Below, one piece after another: positions 32,166-34,095 of a stretch of DNA of 34,095 nt (the stretch's first letter is position 1; every line of letters starts with the position of its first letter). Location: positions 1 to 34,095 of the forward strand of contig NZ_AYKG01000031.1 in assembly GCF_003788585.1 (NCBI RefSeq), given 5' to 3'. This stretch comes from Salinisphaera japonica YTM-1 (lineage in GTDB: Bacteria > Pseudomonadota > Gammaproteobacteria > Nevskiales > Salinisphaeraceae). Under the pieces are notes generated by a model that did not search any database, had not been told where the DNA came from, and saw only the letters and a program-made list of their open reading frames with translations. The position numbers were made by a program, and so were the translations under genes.

Positions 32166-33739
32166 AGATTCAATCACTCGCATCGCCCGCCATCCTGTGT
32201 GCTCTGGCCCTCGGGGCCGTCGCTGGCACGGCCGTCGCGGCGCCGGACGGCCAGGAATTCGGCCCCAACCCGAACCTGCCCGAGCCCCAGCGCGGCCTGT
32301 TGCCCAACATGACCATCCCCGAGCCCATGCCGTGGGATGGCCAAAAGCCGACCGTGCCCGACGGCTACTCGATCAGCGCCATCGCCACCGATCTGCAAGT
32401 GCCCCGTCACCTGCTGGTTCTGCCCAACGGCGACATCCTGGTCGCTGAAGGCAAAGGCGGCGGCAAAGCCCCGAAGCTCAAGCCCAAGGACTACATCGCC
32501 GGCATGATCCAGTCGCGCGGCACCACGCCCGTCAAAAGCGGCAATCGGTTGACCCTGCTGCGGGACGGCGACGGTGATGGCACCTACGAACAGCAGGGCG
32601 TCTTCGCCAAAAACCTCAACGCGCCTTACGGCCTAGCGCTGATCGACAACCATCTCTACGTCGCCGATCAAGACGCGCTCATTCGTTTCGATTATCAGGA
32701 CGGCCAGCGCCAGGCCAGCGGCCCGCCGCAACTGGTGACTTACCTGCCGTCTGAAATCAATCACCACTGGACGAAATCGCTCACCGCGAGCGCCGACGGT
32801 GAGCATCTGTATGTCGGCATCGGCTCGAACAGCAACATCACCGAGCGCGGCATGGAAGCCGAAGTGGACCGCGCCGAGATCTGGGAAATCGACCCCGACA
32901 CCGGCGCCCATCGGGCTTATGCCACCGGCCTGCGTAACCCCACCGCCCTGGCTATCCAACCTGGCACCGACACCCTGTGGACCGTCGTCAACGAGCGCGA
33001 CGAACTCGGCCCCAACCTCGTGCCCGACTACCTGACCTCGGTTAAACAAGGCGCCTTCTACGGCTGGCCGTACAGTTACTGGGGCCAGAACGTCGACCCG
33101 CGCGTGCGGCCGAAAAACCCGCAAAAGGTCGAATCGGCCATCGCCCCCGACTACAGCCTGGGCTCGCACCACGCGCCGCTCGGCGTGGCGTTTTCCAACA
33201 ACGCCGTCGGCGGCCAGTTCACCAACGGCGTATTCGTCGGCGAGCACGGCAGCTGGAACCGCGGCAATCCCGTCGGCTATCGCGTCGTGTTCATCCCGTT
33301 CCAGAACGGCCAACCCACCGGCAAACCCGTCGACTTCGTCTCCGGCTTCCTCAGCGGTGACAAAAAGACCCGCGGCCGCCCGGTCGGCGTAGCCGTCACG
33401 GATGACGGCGCCGTGCTCGTCGCCGACGACCTCACCAACGCCGTCTGGCGCATCAAGCGCGATGGCGCCCGGACAGGCGACGAGGCTTCGACGTCGAACA
33501 GCGACATGAATGACGCGCTGGACGAGAACTCAAACGCCGCGATGGATCAGGCACAGCCTGAAACCCAGAACGCCGAGAGCCCGTCCGCCGAGCCGACCGA
33601 GCCGATGACCAGTGAGAGCGGTTCGTCCGATGACGACGTGCAGATGACGCCATCGGCCGATACGTCCGACGACACCGCGAGCCAGTCCACCGGGACGCCC
33701 GCGACCAGCGATGACGACACCATGTCCACGCAAAACTAG
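32162..33739 (+). CDS. Secreted sorbosone-dehydrogenase-family sugar dehydrogenase
   Basis: A 525-residue exported protein of the glucose/sorbosone dehydrogenase six-bladed propeller family, soluble enzymes that oxidise sugars with PQQ. The signal peptide ends near TAVA-AP (residue 27). Family blocks include VPRHLLVLPNGDILVAEG, LNAPYGLALIDNHLYVAD, ATGLRNPTALAIQPGT, VNERDELGPNLVPDYLTSV, YGWPYSYWGQN and FVGEHGSWNRGNPVGYRVV. The fold ends near residue 440 (VLVADDLTNAVWRIKR). About 80 further residues form a Ser/Thr/Asp/Glu-rich acidic tail with no fold signature. No haem motif is present. It overlaps the DUF2231 gene by four bases. Substrate is unknown. Confidence 0.92.
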   Translation: MKIQSLASPAILCALALGAVAGTAVAAPDGQEFGPNPNLPEPQRGLLPNMTIPEPMPWDGQKPTVPDGYSISAIATDLQVPRHLLVLPNGDILVAEGKGGGKAPKLKPKDYIAGMIQSRGTTPVKSGNRLTLLRDGDGDGTYEQQGVFAKNLNAPYGLALIDNHLYVADQDALIRFDYQDGQRQASGPPQLVTYLPSEINHHWTKSLTASADGEHLYVGIGSNSNITERGMEAEVDRAEIWEIDPDTGAHRAYATGLRNPTALAIQPGTDTLWTVVNERDELGPNLVPDYLTSVKQGAFYGWPYSYWGQNVDPRVRPKNPQKVESAIAPDYSLGSHHAPLGVAFSNNAVGGQFTNGVFVGEHGSWNRGNPVGYRVVFIPFQNGQPTGKPVDFVSGFLSGDKKTRGRPVGVAVTDDGAVLVADDLTNAVWRIKRDGARTGDEASTSNSDMNDALDENSNAAMDQAQPETQNAESPSAEPTEPMTSESGSSDDDVQMTPSADTSDDTASQSTGTPATSDDDTMSTQN

Positions 33740-33747
33740 GATGCAAA

Positions 33748-33783
33748 GCTGACCGCCGAATGCGACAGCAAACGGCGGTCAGC
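33748..33783 (+). repeat. Perfect 11-bp stem-loop after the dehydrogenase gene
   Basis: GCTGACCGCCG at 33748-33758 and CGGCGGTCAGC at 33773-33783 pair perfectly around a 14-base loop, 8 bp after the dehydrogenase stop. There is no T-tract, so this is either a 3' mRNA-stabilising stem or an atypical terminator. Confidence 0.6.
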
Positions 33784-33904
33784 CAGCGTCATTTAATATC
33801 CAGGCATCGCGTGTATACGCGTTTTCTCAAGTCGTGGTTGGACAGCAGGCACTTGGCCCAGCCCGCCTCATTGTCGAGCGAATAAAACAACCTGGAAACG
33901 CACG

Positions 33905-33935
33905 AAAAGCCGCCGAGCAAGAATCGGCGGCTTTT
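33905..33935. terminator. Bidirectional intrinsic terminator
   Basis: A perfect 12-bp stem with arms AAAAGCCGCCGA (33905-33916) and TCGGCGGCTTTT (33924-33935) has a 7-base loop and continues as TTTTATTTTG on the plus strand. A-rich and T-rich flanks let it work in both directions. The interval from 33784 to here contains no ORF I can support. Confidence 0.85.
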
Positions 33936-34018
33936 ATTTTGTTCAAAGATAGCGAGTTACTTGAGGAATGGTGGATTCAGGTTCTAATCGCAACACGGCT
34001 GTTTTGAGTGAGCGTATA

Positions 34019-34095
34019 AAACAGGGACATGAAACAGGGACAGACCCTGAGGGTTCCCCACAAATAGCGCTGCATTAACAGCGAGTTATCGCTGT
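34019..34095. repeat. Short repeats and hairpins at the window end
   Basis: AAACAGGGACA occurs twice with a 13-bp period (34019-34029, 34032-34042). The second copy leads into a hairpin, CAGGG/CCCTG around ACAGA (34035-34049), and the last 18 bases form another, ACAGCGA and TCGCTGT around GTTA (34078-34095). I recall GGGACAGACC-like motifs flanking REP-associated tyrosine transposase genes, so this may be the edge of such an element; the window ends before any gene is seen. Confidence 0.35.

Overview
The window reads as a chromosomal segment of a GC-rich gammaproteobacterium. The first half has gene order familiar from Pseudomonas, Xanthomonas and purple sulfur bacteria (OsmC-speD; holA-proA-nadD-rsfS-rlmH; rng-yhdP-nit-tldD; rsmD-coaD). 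The PQQ-linked periplasmic sugar oxidation genes and an acidic tail on one secreted enzyme would fit a Salinisphaera-like or other salt-tolerant genus, but that genus guess is weak. No rRNA, tRNA, CRISPR array, prophage or complete insertion sequence was found.

Layout. 1-5.4 kb: an OsmC-family protein, S-adenosylmethionine decarboxylase (speD), then a tightly overlapping plus-strand run holA-proA-nadD-rsfS-rlmH (replication clamp loader, proline, NAD, ribosome silencing, 23S rRNA methylation). 5.4-16.3 kb: rng-yhdP-nit-qor, a vapBC toxin-antitoxin pair, tldD, rsmD and coaD. The maf gene that usually lies between rlmH and rng is missing. 16.6-20.1 kb: one very large SWIM-SNF2 helicase. 20.2-24.1 kb: a small accessory block of two related LysR regulators, a paired SMR exporter, a small membrane protein and a DMT exporter preceded by an overlapping 30-residue ORF. 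Both regulators have a palindrome at their start.

24.2-33.7 kb is a complete PQQ maker-and-user block. pqqA (25 codons) and pqqE run on the plus strand, separated by an intrinsic terminator. A membrane M48 peptidase gene and pqqB-pqqC-pqqD run towards them on the minus strand, and pqqE and pqqD share a palindromic CTAG as both stop codons. Next come a PQQ dehydrogenase of the glucose/quinate type with a separate four-helix membrane protein encoded 2 bp upstream, and, divergently, a DUF2231 membrane protein overlapping a secreted sorbosone-dehydrogenase-type enzyme. The likely flow is: PqqA is crosslinked by PqqE with PqqD as chaperone, then trimmed by a protease (no M16 PqqF is visible; the M48 protein and TldD are candidates), then finished by PqqB and PqqC. 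The PQQ is then used in the periplasm by the two dehydrogenases, which pass electrons to membrane quinone.

The strongest leads are the M48 peptidase heading the pqqBCD operon, the split membrane anchor of the PQQ dehydrogenase, the split convergent pqq operon, and the small ORF coupled to the DMT exporter. The last 190 bp carries a bidirectional terminator and short repeats that may mark the edge of a REP-type or other mobile element. All calls come from reading translations and motifs; no database search was run.
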